NCBI GenBank assembly: GCA_025464025.1
Contig: JAODBP010000260.1
Coordinates: forward strand, 1 to 64,000
Length of the DNA stretch: 64,000 nucleotides
Direction of reading: 5' to 3'
DNA from: Actinomycetes bacterium
Lineage (GTDB): Bacteria > Actinomycetota > Acidimicrobiia > Acidimicrobiales > CADCSY01
The notes under the pieces: generated by a model
Database searches by the model: none
What the model saw: only the letters and a program-made list of their open reading frames with translations
What the model was told of the DNA's origin: nothing
Shown here: piece after piece, positions 1-7,660 of the stretch
Position numbering within the stretch: position 1 is the stretch's first letter
Layout: every line of letters begins with the position of its first letter
Position numbers and translations under genes: made by a program

Positions 1-27
1 GTCCTTTCCGCCGAAGAAGACGAGTAG
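1..27 (+). CDS. 3' end of an upstream CDS, possibly gyrA
   Basis: The first 27 bases read in frame 1 as eight codons (VLSAEEDE) followed by TAG. The acidic tail and the position just before a DUF3566 gene and tRNA-Ile fit the C-terminus of DNA gyrase subunit A, since gyrA, DUF3566 and ileT are neighbours in many actinobacteria. Eight residues cannot prove identity, so the gyrA reading rests on gene order. Confidence 0.4.
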   Translation, partial: VLSAEEDE

Positions 28-84
28 CTAGAGTCCGTTTCGTCCCACTTCCCCCTCCCTGGCAGACGCGCCCGGAGGTGGGAC

Positions 85-708
85 GTGGGACGGAGCGAAC
101 GAGGGTCGGCCACGCCGTTGGTCGTCCTCCTGGTGGTGGCGGTCGGTGGCCTGTGCCTCGGCTTGGGCCGCCTCGGTGGCGTGGCCAACGCCAAGGCGCA
201 GGCCCAGGCGGCGGCCGACGCCGCCGCGCTGGCGGCTGCAGCCGAAGGCCCATCGGCGGCCGAGGCACTGGCCTCGGCGAACGGGGCCGAGGTCGAGCGG
301 GTCGAGCCCGACGGTGACGACGTGACGGTCGAGGTCCGGATCGGCGACGTCGAGGCGATCGCCCGGGCGACCGGACGCCGGGGGTCGGGGGCGACCGCCG
401 CTGCCGCCGGCCTGGTGCCGGCGCTGCGGGACGCGCTGGCCGAGGCGGCCCGGCTGCTGGGGGAGGAGGTGCCGATCACCTCGGGTTGGCGGTCCCGGGC
501 CGCCCAGCAGCGTCTGTATGACGATCGCGGGACGAACCCCTATCCGGTGGCGGTTCCCGGTACGTCAGCGCACGAACGGGGTAGGGCGGTCGACGTGCCG
601 CCGACGTTCGTGGCCCGCTTGGCGTCCGTCGCGGCGCGAGTGGGCCTGTGCCACCCCTGGCCCGACACCGACCCCGTCCACTTCGAGCTGTGCCGGAGGA
701 ACTCGTGA
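85..708 (+). CDS. TadE-like N-terminus fused to M15 D-Ala-D-Ala carboxypeptidase domain
   Basis: This 207-aa protein joins two modules. Residues about 8-52 look like the helper segment of TadE/Rv3654c-like secretion proteins: a hydrophobic helix (res 10-30), then an Ala-rich stretch with NAKAQAQAAADAAALAAA. Residues about 105-207 are a VanY-type M15 peptidase that would trim D-Ala from peptidoglycan stems. Visible zinc and catalytic positions are SGWRS (133-137), S161-x-H163-xx-G-x-A-x-D170 and D196-xx-H199. The GTG start at 85 is chosen for GGAGG at 74-78. Its stop overlaps the next GTG by 4 bp, implying coupling. The single helix suggests an extracytoplasmic enzyme. The fusion is unusual, but both halves are recognisable. 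Confidence 0.8.
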   Translation: MGRSERGSATPLVVLLVVAVGGLCLGLGRLGGVANAKAQAQAAADAAALAAAAEGPSAAEALASANGAEVERVEPDGDDVTVEVRIGDVEAIARATGRRGSGATAAAAGLVPALRDALAEAARLLGEEVPITSGWRSRAAQQRLYDDRGTNPYPVAVPGTSAHERGRAVDVPPTFVARLASVAARVGLCHPWPDTDPVHFELCRRNS

Positions 709-1169
709 GCGCGACCGAGACCGCACCCCCCGATCTCAGCGGGCTCCACGGGCTCCCTACGCTGGGCGCCGTGCCCGACCCCCAGGCCGAAGCGGTGACG
801 ACGCCGTCCGCGGCGCGGACGAGCCACGTCGTGCTCCGGCGGGTCGACCCCTGGTCGGTGTTCAAGCTGTCGCTGGTCTTCTACCTCTGCGTCTGCCTGG
901 TCCTGCTGATCGCCGGCGTGGTGCTGTGGGTCGGGGCCTCGGCGGCCGGGGTGGTCGGCAACGTCGAGGGCTTCTTCCAGGACGCCGGGTTCGACGGCTT
1001 CACCTTCTCGTCCGGCGCGCTGCTCCGGGGCTTCGCCCTCGGCGGGCTCGTCCTCGTGGTCGCCGGCACCGTCGCCAACCTGCTCCTCGCCACCCTCTTC
1101 AACCTGATGAGCGACGTGGTCGGCGGGGTGCGGGTCACGCTGGCCGAAGACCTCCGCGCCGACCGCTAG
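705..1169 (+). CDS. DUF3566 family membrane protein
   Basis: A 154-aa protein. About 45 polar residues precede a DUF3566 module with two membrane helices (about res 53-80 and 108-135) and the typical segment RRVDPWSVFK just before helix 1. The family is actinobacterial and usually lies directly after gyrA near the origin; its function is not established. The start is GTG 705, inside GTGA shared with the previous stop, with GGAGGA at 696-701 as ribosome site. The ORF could be extended to 648, but that would run back into the peptidase gene. Its stop overlaps the convergent IclR gene by 4 bp. Confidence 0.85.
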   Translation: MSATETAPPDLSGLHGLPTLGAVPDPQAEAVTTPSAARTSHVVLRRVDPWSVFKLSLVFYLCVCLVLLIAGVVLWVGASAAGVVGNVEGFFQDAGFDGFTFSSGALLRGFALGGLVLVVAGTVANLLLATLFNLMSDVVGGVRVTLAEDLRADR

Positions 1170-2074
1170 CGCCAGGGGTCGCGCCCACCGACGGCGGCGG
1201 TGACTGCGGTCGTCGCGGCGACGAGTCGATCGAGCAGCCGACGGAGGTCGGTCCCGGCGAGGTGGCGGAAGCCGAACAGGGCGATGAGCAGCTCCTGGCG
1301 ACCGGCCCGGTCGTAGGTCGGGGCGCCGAGCATGGTGACGTCGTAGACCCGGTCGTCGTCGACGTCCTCGAGCAGGTACTCGCGGTAGCCGAGCGACGAC
1401 GTGACCTGGAGGACCAGGTCGACCACGTGGTCGTCGACGTCGCTGAGGTGGGCCAGCGTGGCGTTGAGCTGGCGGCCGACGTCGGTGGCGACCTCGACCA
1501 GGCGTCCCCGCCGTCGGGCGTCGTCGACCACGGTGTGCAGGTGGTCGCGGTCGACGTCGATCGGGACGACGGGTGCCTTGGCCAGCCACGCCTCGACCGC
1601 GGCCTCGGTGTCCCAGGCGACGTTGGCCGTCCCCCACGGCGGGGCGAAGGGGAACCGCTGGCCGACCCGCACGGTGGGGTCGCTCTCCTCCCGCGGTCCG
1701 GAGCGGGCCAGCACGACGTGCACGTCGTCGATGACGGCCGAGACGGTGCAGCCCAGGCCGAGCTCGGCGGCCAGCCCGTCGGCGGCCTCGCGGGCGGCCT
1801 GGAGGGCGGGCGTGGCGTCCTGGGCGGCGTACCCGAGGAGGACGGCCTCGGGGCCGAGCGAGTAGGCCTTGGTCGCCGGGTCGCGCACGACGAACCGGGC
1901 GAGGGTCAGCTCGTTGAGGATGGCGAGGCAGGTGGCCTTGCCCAGGTCGAGCGCCCGGGCCAGCTCGGACAGGCCGTAGGCGCGGCGGGGGCTGGCGGCC
2001 AGGTGGGCGAGGACCCGCACGACGCGCTCGGTCGGGGGCGATCGCCGCCCACCCGCTTGACCGCGGTCGTCCAC
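1166..2074 (-). CDS. IclR family transcriptional regulator
   Basis: 302 aa from a GTG start. The N-terminal winged helix (res about 12-70, with ERVVRVLAHL and GLSELARALDLGKATCLAIL) is followed by an IclR effector domain (res about 85-290, with PWGTANVAW and DARRRGRLVEV). IclR proteins bind a small, often aromatic or organic-acid ligand and control adjacent catabolic genes. The gene is divergent from an amidohydrolase, with a 16-bp perfect palindrome between them. The reading frame stays open far upstream through the amidohydrolase, but that part is a shadow. The target is inferred from position. Confidence 0.85.
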   Translation of the reverse strand: MDDRGQAGGRRSPPTERVVRVLAHLAASPRRAYGLSELARALDLGKATCLAILNELTLARFVVRDPATKAYSLGPEAVLLGYAAQDATPALQAAREAADGLAAELGLGCTVSAVIDDVHVVLARSGPREESDPTVRVGQRFPFAPPWGTANVAWDTEAAVEAWLAKAPVVPIDVDRDHLHTVVDDARRRGRLVEVATDVGRQLNATLAHLSDVDDHVVDLVLQVTSSLGYREYLLEDVDDDRVYDVTMLGAPTYDRAGRQELLIALFGFRHLAGTDLRRLLDRLVAATTAVTAAVGGRDPWR

Positions 2075-2096
2075 GGGGGCAGGGTAGCGAAGGGAA

Positions 2097-2112
2097 TTCA
2101 CCGATCGGTGAA
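2097..2112. promoter_or_regulatory. Perfect 16-bp palindrome, probable IclR operator
   Basis: TTCACCGATCGGTGAA equals its own reverse complement. It sits in the 66-bp gap between the divergent IclR gene (start 2074) and amidohydrolase gene (start 2141). Position and symmetry fit an operator for a dimeric IclR regulator controlling both genes. Binding is inferred. Confidence 0.65.
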
Positions 2113-2140
2113 ATACTCGACCCCCGGGCAAGGGGGCGAC

Positions 2141-3325
2141 GTGCGCGAGATCCCGAGGATCGTGTCGGTCGACGACCACGTGATCGAGCCGCCCCACCTG
2201 TGGCAGACGTGGCTGCCGGCTCGCCACCGCGAGCGGGGCCCGAAGGTCGTGCGGTCGAGCTACACGGTCGAGTGGGTCGACGGCCAGCAGGTGTTCCGCA
2301 TGGGGGGCGACGGCCCGGCCACCGACTTCTGGGTCTACGAGGACCTCCTCTGGAGCCACCAGATGCTCAACGCCTGTGCCGGCTACGACGAGGCCGACTG
2401 GTGGATGGGGCCGATCGGCTTCGACCAGATGCGGCCCGGCTGCTACGACCCGAAGGCCCGGTTGGCCGACATGGACGACAACCACGTCGAGGCCTCGCTC
2501 TGCTTCCCGACCTACCCGCGGTTCTGCGGGCAGCTGTTCGCCGAGCGCGCCGACAAGGAGCTCGCGCTGGCGTGCGTCCAGGCCTACAACGACTGGATGG
2601 TCGAGGAGTGGGCCGGCGATTCCGGGGGGCGCCTCGTCCCGCTGTGCATCGTCCCGCTGTGGGACCCGGTGCAGGCGGCGGCCGAGGTGCGGCGCAACGC
2701 GGCGAGGGGGGTGAAGGCGGTGGCGTTCTCCGAGCTCCCTGGGAAGCTCGGGCTGCCGACCATCCACGACCCGGGGGGAGCGTGGGAACCCCTCCTCGCC
2801 GCCTGCGACGAGACCGGCACGGCGATCTTCATGCACATCGGCTCGGGCTCGACGTTCCTCACCTCGTCGACCGACGCCCCGCCCTCGGTCACGGCGTCGC
2901 TGGTGTTCATGACCTCGGCCATGTCGCTCACCGACTGGCTCTTCTCCGGTGCCCTCGCCCGCTACCCGAACCTGCGCATCTGCTTCGCCGAGGGGCAGAT
3001 CGGGTGGATGCCCTACGTGCTCGAGCGGGCCGACAAGCTCTGGGCCAAGGAGATCTGGCGGCGCAGCGGCAACGTGCTCCCCGAGCCGCCGAGCTCGTAC
3101 ATGCGGCAGGTCTACGGCGCGTTCTTCGACGACGTGGCCGGGCTCGAGGCCCGAAACACCATCGGGGTCGACCAGCTCGTGTTCGAGACCGACTACCCCC
3201 ACCAGGACTCGACCTGGCCGAACACGGTGGCGACGGTCGAGGCCTTCGCCCCGATGCTCGACGACGACGAGCTGGAGAAGGTCGTCCGGGGCAACGCTTC
3301 GCGCCTACTGGGCTTGGGCCGCTAA
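2141..3325 (+). CDS. Amidohydrolase family protein (amidohydro_2 fold)
   Basis: A 394-aa metal-dependent hydrolase or decarboxylase of the amidohydrolase-related TIM-barrel family. It shows the N-terminal SVDDHVIEP segment (first metal-site region), MHIGSGS in the middle, and ETDYPHQDSTWP near the C-terminus, where the catalytic Asp normally sits. Start GTG 2141 is supported by AGGGGG at 2131-2136. The ORF stays open to 518, but that upstream part overlaps three other genes on either strand. Relatives act in ring cleavage and decarboxylation of aromatic acids; the substrate here is unknown. The adjacent IclR gene and palindrome suggest inducible catabolism. Confidence 0.8.
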   Translation: MREIPRIVSVDDHVIEPPHLWQTWLPARHRERGPKVVRSSYTVEWVDGQQVFRMGGDGPATDFWVYEDLLWSHQMLNACAGYDEADWWMGPIGFDQMRPGCYDPKARLADMDDNHVEASLCFPTYPRFCGQLFAERADKELALACVQAYNDWMVEEWAGDSGGRLVPLCIVPLWDPVQAAAEVRRNAARGVKAVAFSELPGKLGLPTIHDPGGAWEPLLAACDETGTAIFMHIGSGSTFLTSSTDAPPSVTASLVFMTSAMSLTDWLFSGALARYPNLRICFAEGQIGWMPYVLERADKLWAKEIWRRSGNVLPEPPSSYMRQVYGAFFDDVAGLEARNTIGVDQLVFETDYPHQDSTWPNTVATVEAFAPMLDDDELEKVVRGNASRLLGLGR

Positions 3326-3343
3326 CCTCATCCCTCGCACTGC

Positions 3344-3420
3344 GGGGCTATAGCTCAGTCGGTTAGAGCGCATCCCTGATAAGGATGAGGTCGCAAGTTC
3401 GATTCTTGCTAGCCCCACCA
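3344..3420 (+). tRNA. ileT: tRNA-Ile (GAT)
   Basis: A 77-nt cloverleaf with encoded CCA. Acceptor GGGGCTA pairs with TAGCCCC. The anticodon stem CATCC/GGATG closes the loop CTGATAA, giving GAT at 3378-3380. The T arm is GCAAG-TTCGATT-CTTGC. A -10-like TAACCT lies at 3323-3328. Position after DUF3566 matches ileT in related genomes. Confidence 0.97.
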
Positions 3421-3448
3421 CCGCAGCCCGCGTGCACGGCGCTCGGGC

Positions 3449-3479
3449 TTGACAGCCGGGCCAACTGTTAGGCATACCT
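3449..3479 (+). promoter_or_regulatory. Promoter-like -35 box upstream of the ICMT-like gene
   Basis: A consensus TTGACA (3449-3454) lies 17-18 bp upstream of a poor -10 around CATACC (3473-3478), only 5 bp before the ATG at 3484. An imperfect dyad TAGG-CATA-CCTA overlaps the -10. The transcript would be nearly leaderless. The dyad resembles half of an iron box but is too short to assign. Confidence 0.4.
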
Positions 3480-3483
3480 ACCC

Positions 3484-4050
3484 ATGGTCGGTCTGGCGCT
3501 CTTCGTCGGGTACGTGGCCGTCGCCCTGGTCTGGCGGATGGCGGAGCACCGGCACCGGAGCGGTGACGGCAAGGGTCGCCTGACCGCCACCAGCCCGCTC
3601 GGTCGGCTGGCGTCGGCCGTGATCGTCCTCGGGCACGTCGTGACCCTGGTCGCCACGTTCGGCGCCGACACCCACGTCGGACCAGCGATCGTCGGCACGG
3701 TCGTGGTCGCCGCCGGCCTGGCGCTGGTGGTGCGGGCCCAGGTGGCGATGGGCGACTCGTGGCGGGTCAGCGTCGACCCCGAGGAGGTCACCGGGCTGGT
3801 GACGCGCGACGTCTTCGGCGTGGTGCGCAACCCGATCTTCAGCGGCATGGTCGTGTGCCTGGTCGGCATCGCCCTGGCCGCCTCGTCGTGGCTGGCCGCC
3901 GTGGGCGCCATCGTCTTCGTGCTCGGCATCGAGGTCGAGGTCCGCCTGGTCGAGGAGCCCTACCTCCAGCGGACGCACGGCGCGGCCTTCGCGGAGTACC
4001 GCCGGCGGACCGGGCGCTTCCTCCCCCGCCCCCGAGCCGCCACGGCCTGA
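3484..4050 (+). CDS. Isoprenylcysteine carboxyl methyltransferase-like membrane protein
   Basis: 188 aa with about four or five hydrophobic helices and the C-terminal signature of the ICMT/phospholipid methyltransferase superfamily: VVRNPIFSGM (around res 118), then E-x-x-YL...HG..F..YR..T.RFLP. Members are integral membrane SAM-dependent methyltransferases; bacterial substrates are mostly unknown. It is transcribed alone between intact tRNA-Ile and a tRNA-like 3' relic, so it is bracketed by tRNA-derived sequence. ATG 3484 is the only start that leaves room for the promoter-like boxes upstream. Confidence 0.75.
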   Translation: MVGLALFVGYVAVALVWRMAEHRHRSGDGKGRLTATSPLGRLASAVIVLGHVVTLVATFGADTHVGPAIVGTVVVAAGLALVVRAQVAMGDSWRVSVDPEEVTGLVTRDVFGVVRNPIFSGMVVCLVGIALAASSWLAAVGAIVFVLGIEVEVRLVEEPYLQRTHGAAFAEYRRRTGRFLPRPRAATA

Positions 4051-4053
4051 CCG

Positions 4054-4100
4054 CTCCCTGCAAGGATGCGGTCGCACGTTCGAGTCCGATCCCCCCACCA
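4054..4100 (+). pseudogene. Decayed tRNA 3' half (Ile/Ala mosaic)
   Basis: The stretch runs from a broken anticodon arm through CCACCA. It shares AAGGATG and GGTCGCA with the tRNA-Ile at 3344, and TGCAAG and GTTCGAGTCC with the tRNA-Ala at 23656. Its T-stem halves GCACG and CCGAT no longer pair, and no 5' half precedes it, so it cannot fold as a tRNA. It lies where alaT normally follows ileT. It may be a dead alaT or the scar of an integration event. Confidence 0.6.
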
Positions 4101-4118
4101 CACTGCTCGGAGGGTCAC

Positions 4119-5360
4119 ATGGCCACCGATGTCGCCGGGACCGCGCTGCCGTGGATCGAGGCGATCGGGGAGTCGTTCGAGCGCCGTCCGTTCGTGGCGT
4201 TCCATCGTGGCGAGCTGCCCGACCTGCTCGACCGACACGGCCGCCTCGTCGTCGACGACCTCCAGGGTGCGCCGACGCTGGCGTTCCGCGCCGAGGGCGC
4301 CACGTACTCGTGGACGGCCACGCCCGATGGCGTGCGGATCAGCGAGGGCGATGCCGACGCGGTCGTCCTCGTCGAGCTCTCGGGGTCGACCTTCTCCGAC
4401 TTCGTGAACGAGCTGCTGACCGCGAGCGGCGCGGTGCGGACCGACCGGGCGCGCGTGGTCCGCGGCGAGCTCGTCGACTGGCAGCGGTGGGAGCCGGCGA
4501 TCCAGTCGATCTGCTCGGGCCGGTCGATCTACGGGCCCGAGGTCTGGGACACGCTCGTCGACCGCGACGGGGCGCCGCTCGACCTGGGCCGGTCGTTCGC
4601 GCCGGACGATCCCGAGGACGAGATGCGGCACTTCCTCGCCACGGCCGGGTACCTCCACGTGCGGGGCGTCTTCACGGCCGACGAGGTCGCGCGGTGGGGC
4701 GACGAAGTCGAGGTGTGTCGGACCCGGACGACGCCGGGCGACCCGTTCTCGTGGTGGTCGGTGAACGCGGCCGGGGAGGAGGTCGTGACCCGCATCAACT
4801 ACCTCGACCGGTACTCCGGCATGCTCCTCGACGTGGCGCACGACGCCCGGCTCGAGCGCTTCGCCCGGTTCGCCGGGTCCGACCTGCGGGTGTGCGACGA
4901 CCGACTCGACGGACCGATGGTGTTCGTGAAGAACGCCAACGTCGTGAAGGGCAACGGCGACCTCGGCTGGCACGTCGACGACGGCATCGGCGGCCACCCG
5001 GTGATGTGCCCGCTGCTCCAGCTCGGGGTCCAGCTCGACGCGGCCAACGCGGCCAACGGCCAGCTCCTCGTGCTCGCCGGCTCCCACCGGTACGCCAAGC
5101 ACTGGCTGGCCTGGGGGGAGGAGACCGGCCTGCCCGTGGTCGCCCTCGACACCGAGCCCGGCGACCTCACCGTCCACTACGGCGACGCCATGCACACCAC
5201 GCCGCCCCCGACGTCGGACGACGCCGGCCGGCGGGCGCTGTACTACAAGTTCGCCGAGCCCAAGACGTTCGAGTGGGTGCCGGCGGGGTGCCACTACAAC
5301 GACGCCCTGTTCCGCGCCGACGCCTCGGGCCGGGTCGGCACCCGGGCGACCACGTACTGA
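4119..5360 (+). CDS. Phytanoyl-CoA dioxygenase family protein with N-terminal SCP2-like domain
   Basis: 413 aa. Residues about 10-130 resemble a sterol-carrier SCP2 fold (DADAVVLVELSGSTFSDFV). Residues about 165-410 are a PhyH-type Fe(II)/2-oxoglutarate dioxygenase: iron ligands H-x-D in GWHVDDGI, the distal His in GDAMHTTPP, and an Arg further on (RRALYYKF) to bind 2-oxoglutarate. It probably hydroxylates a lipophilic or acyl substrate held by the SCP2 module. ATG 4119 follows GGAGG at 4109-4113. It heads a same-strand run with SDRs and an aminotransferase. The substrate is unknown. Confidence 0.75.
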   Translation: MATDVAGTALPWIEAIGESFERRPFVAFHRGELPDLLDRHGRLVVDDLQGAPTLAFRAEGATYSWTATPDGVRISEGDADAVVLVELSGSTFSDFVNELLTASGAVRTDRARVVRGELVDWQRWEPAIQSICSGRSIYGPEVWDTLVDRDGAPLDLGRSFAPDDPEDEMRHFLATAGYLHVRGVFTADEVARWGDEVEVCRTRTTPGDPFSWWSVNAAGEEVVTRINYLDRYSGMLLDVAHDARLERFARFAGSDLRVCDDRLDGPMVFVKNANVVKGNGDLGWHVDDGIGGHPVMCPLLQLGVQLDAANAANGQLLVLAGSHRYAKHWLAWGEETGLPVVALDTEPGDLTVHYGDAMHTTPPPTSDDAGRRALYYKFAEPKTFEWVPAGCHYNDALFRADASGRVGTRATTY

Positions 5361-5388
5361 CGCACATCGGCGTGCCACCATCGGAGTG

Positions 5389-6099
5389 ATGGGGGAGCTC
5401 GAGGGCAAGGTCGCGATCGTCACCGGCGCGGCGGACGGCATCGGCGCGGCGACGGCGGCGATGTTCGCCGAGCACGGCGCCGAGGTGGTGCGGGTCGACC
5501 GGCGGGCCGAGCCCGGCTTCGTGGTGGCCGACGTGACCGACGAGGCGTCGGTGGCGCAGCTCGTCGCCGAGGCCGTCGCCCGCCACGGCCGGATCGACGC
5601 CCTGGTGAACGTGGTGGGCGGGAGCCGACCGGGCAAGACGGCGATCGAGCTGACCCTCGCCGAGTGGAACGAGCTGCTGGCGCTGAACCTCACCTCCACG
5701 TTCCTCATGAGCCGAGCCGTGCTGCCCCACATGGAGGCGGCCGGCGGTGGGACGATCGTGAACGTGTCGTCCGGCGCCGGCCTGCGGGGCATGAAGGCCA
5801 ACCCCGGCTACATCGCGGCCAAGGCCGGCGTCTCCGCCCTGACCCGGGCGCTGGCCATCGACCACGGGCCCAAGGGCGTCCGGGTGAACGCCGTCGCTCC
5901 CGGCCCGATCCGCACACCGCTCATGGACCGCAACCGCTCGCCCGAGGAGATCGCGGCGATGGGCGGGCTGGCGATCATGGGGCGCATCGGCAACCCCGAC
6001 GAGATCGCCTCGGCGATCCTGTGGCTGTCGAGCGAGGGGTCGTCGTACCTCATGGGCCAGACGCTCGAGGTCGACGGCGGACCGAGCCCGGCGATATGA
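5389..6099 (+). CDS. SDR family oxidoreductase
   Basis: 236 aa, classical short-chain dehydrogenase/reductase. The NAD(P) site is TGAADGIG (res about 12-19); the catalytic set is Ser of NVSS, Tyr and Lys of YIAAK. The usual NNAG motif reads NVVGG. A C-terminal VDGG is present. It likely interconverts an alcohol and a ketone. ATG 5389 is preferred over GTG 5386 because CACCAT at 5376-5381 sits 7 bp upstream, matching the leaderless spacing of other genes here. Its stop overlaps the aminotransferase start (ATGA), so the two are probably one transcript. Confidence 0.85.
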   Translation: MGELEGKVAIVTGAADGIGAATAAMFAEHGAEVVRVDRRAEPGFVVADVTDEASVAQLVAEAVARHGRIDALVNVVGGSRPGKTAIELTLAEWNELLALNLTSTFLMSRAVLPHMEAAGGGTIVNVSSGAGLRGMKANPGYIAAKAGVSALTRALAIDHGPKGVRVNAVAPGPIRTPLMDRNRSPEEIAAMGGLAIMGRIGNPDEIASAILWLSSEGSSYLMGQTLEVDGGPSPAI

Positions 6100-7202
6100 A
6101 GCTCGCCCGCCGAGCCGAGCTGCTGCGGCCCTCGATGATCCGGGAGCAGACGGCCGCGGCCGGCCGCCGCCAGCTCCTGTCGCTCGGTGGTGGGCTGCCG
6201 CCGCCCGAGGCGTTCCCGATGGACGACCTCGCCGAGGTCACGGCCCGCTTGCTGGCCAGCGGCGATCCCAGCGTCCTGCAGTACGGGCCGACGGAGGGCG
6301 ACCCTGCGCTGCTCGAGCTGCTCGGCGCCGACCTGATCACCACCGGCTCGCAGCAGGCGCTCGACCTCGTGGGCAAGGTGCTGCTCGACCCGGGCGATGC
6401 CGTGGTGGTGGAGTGCCCGACCTACGTCGGTGCCCTGCGAGCCCTGGCGCCCTACGAGCCGGTGTTCGTGAGCATCCCGGTCGACGCCGACGGCATGGAC
6501 ACCGCGATCCTCGAGGAGCGGCTCGTCGAGGGCCTGCGCCCGAAGGCCTGCTACCTGGTGCCCAACTTCTCGAACCCGAGCGGCGCCACGTTGTCGCTCC
6601 TCCGCCGCCGGCACCTCGCCGAGCTGGCCGACCGCTACGACTTCCTCGTCGTCGAGGACGACGTCTACCGGCCGCTGCGGTTCACCGGCGACGACCTGCC
6701 CGTGATCGAGGGACCGGTGCTCCGGCTGGGCAGCGTGTCGAAGATCATCGCCCCCGCCTTCCGGGTGGGGTGGTGCACGGTGCCCGACGCGCTGCTGGCG
6801 CCGATGGTGATGGCCAAGCAGGCGATCGACCTCAACACCACGTCGTTCGGCCAACGCGTCGTGCACGCCCTGCTCAGCACCGACGGCTGGCTCGACGCCC
6901 ACCTCGTCCGGCTGCGGGCCCTGTACAAGGCCCGGGCCGACGCCCTGGTGGCGGCGCTCGACGACCGCTACGTGCTCACGCCCCCCGAGGGCGGGCTCTT
7001 CCTGTGGGCCCGCACGCCGGTCGACGCCCTCGCCCTGACCAAGGCGTGCATGGCCAGGGACGTGGCGATCGTGCCGGGAAGCGAGTTCGCACTGGTGCCC
7101 GGCTACGAGCGCGACATCCGGCTCTCGTACTCGATGCTCGGCCCCGACGAGGTCGTCGAGGCCGTGCGCCGGATGGGCGAGGCGCTCGACGAGCTGAGCT
7201 AG
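6096..7202 (+). CDS. PLP-dependent aminotransferase, class I/II, with a short internal deletion
   Basis: 368 aa, similar to 2-aminoadipate/MocR-type aminotransferases. The N-terminus has LLSLGGGLPPPEAFP, the middle NFSNPSG, and the PLP lysine lies in SVSKIIAPAFRVGW. Between YGPTEG and TTGSQQAL only about 12 residues remain where relatives carry about 27, so one helix of the large domain appears shortened. The reading frame is intact. It overlaps the SDR by 4 bp, and its stop overlaps the convergent SnoaL gene. The substrate is unknown; pairing with an SDR suggests conversion of an amino compound to an oxo acid and then reduction. Confidence 0.8.
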   Translation: MKLARRAELLRPSMIREQTAAAGRRQLLSLGGGLPPPEAFPMDDLAEVTARLLASGDPSVLQYGPTEGDPALLELLGADLITTGSQQALDLVGKVLLDPGDAVVVECPTYVGALRALAPYEPVFVSIPVDADGMDTAILEERLVEGLRPKACYLVPNFSNPSGATLSLLRRRHLAELADRYDFLVVEDDVYRPLRFTGDDLPVIEGPVLRLGSVSKIIAPAFRVGWCTVPDALLAPMVMAKQAIDLNTTSFGQRVVHALLSTDGWLDAHLVRLRALYKARADALVAALDDRYVLTPPEGGLFLWARTPVDALALTKACMARDVAIVPGSEFALVPGYERDIRLSYSMLGPDEVVEAVRRMGEALDELS

Positions 7203-7630
7203 GGGACCGGCCAGATCGTGGGGCCGTTGGTGCTCCACAGCGCCTGGTGGAACCGCTCCGTGAACCGCCACCCGTCGGCCGTGCGCACGAGCTGGTCGTC
7301 GTAGGACAGGCCACGGTGGATGGCGTCGTGCCCGCCGCCCTCGGCCGGTCGCACGAACGTGACGATCGCGTAGGAGGTGGCCGTCGCCGTGTCGCCCTCG
7401 ATGGCGATCGAGGGGAGACCGATCATGTGCTGCGTCATCGGCACGTCGACCAGGGGCTGGAGGTAGGCGATGATCGCGGCCCGGCCGGGGTCGAGGCGGT
7501 TGCCCGAGTACGTCGCCTGGCCGTCCTCGGTGAAGAGCTCGCCGACGGCGTCGAGCTCGCGCCGGTCGAGGGCGATGGCGTAGCGAGCGAGCAGCTCGGT
7601 GATCTCGGCGCGGTCGTCGGTGGCGGTCAC
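7199..7630 (-). CDS. SnoaL-like (NTF2-fold) protein
   Basis: 143 aa from a GTG start at 7630. It has an NTF2/SnoaL cone fold: N-terminal helix ITELLARYAIALDRREL, then LFTEDGQATY, and a C-terminal strand GWRFTERFHQALW. Such proteins are polyketide cyclases, dehydratases or isomerases, or ligand binders. It lies antiparallel between the aminotransferase and an SDR, divergent from the SDR. The frame extends over the SDR gene upstream, but no homology is visible there. Confidence 0.75.
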   Translation of the reverse strand: MTATDDRAEITELLARYAIALDRRELDAVGELFTEDGQATYSGNRLDPGRAAIIAYLQPLVDVPMTQHMIGLPSIAIEGDTATATSYAIVTFVRPAEGGGHDAIHRGLSYDDQLVRTADGWRFTERFHQALWSTNGPTIWPVP

Positions 7631-7660
7631 GTCGCCATGCTGCCCTAGCTTGCGGGCCGC

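Noticed and set aside
518..3325. A 935-residue open frame as a fusion of the amidohydrolase with upstream sequence
   Set aside because: The upstream part runs through the peptidase, DUF3566 and IclR genes and has no domain sense; the real start is GTG 2141.
3465..3479. TTAGGCATACCTA as an iron-regulator (IdeR/DtxR) box
   Set aside because: It matches only about half of the 19-bp consensus and the dyad centre is asymmetric; no iron gene is adjacent.
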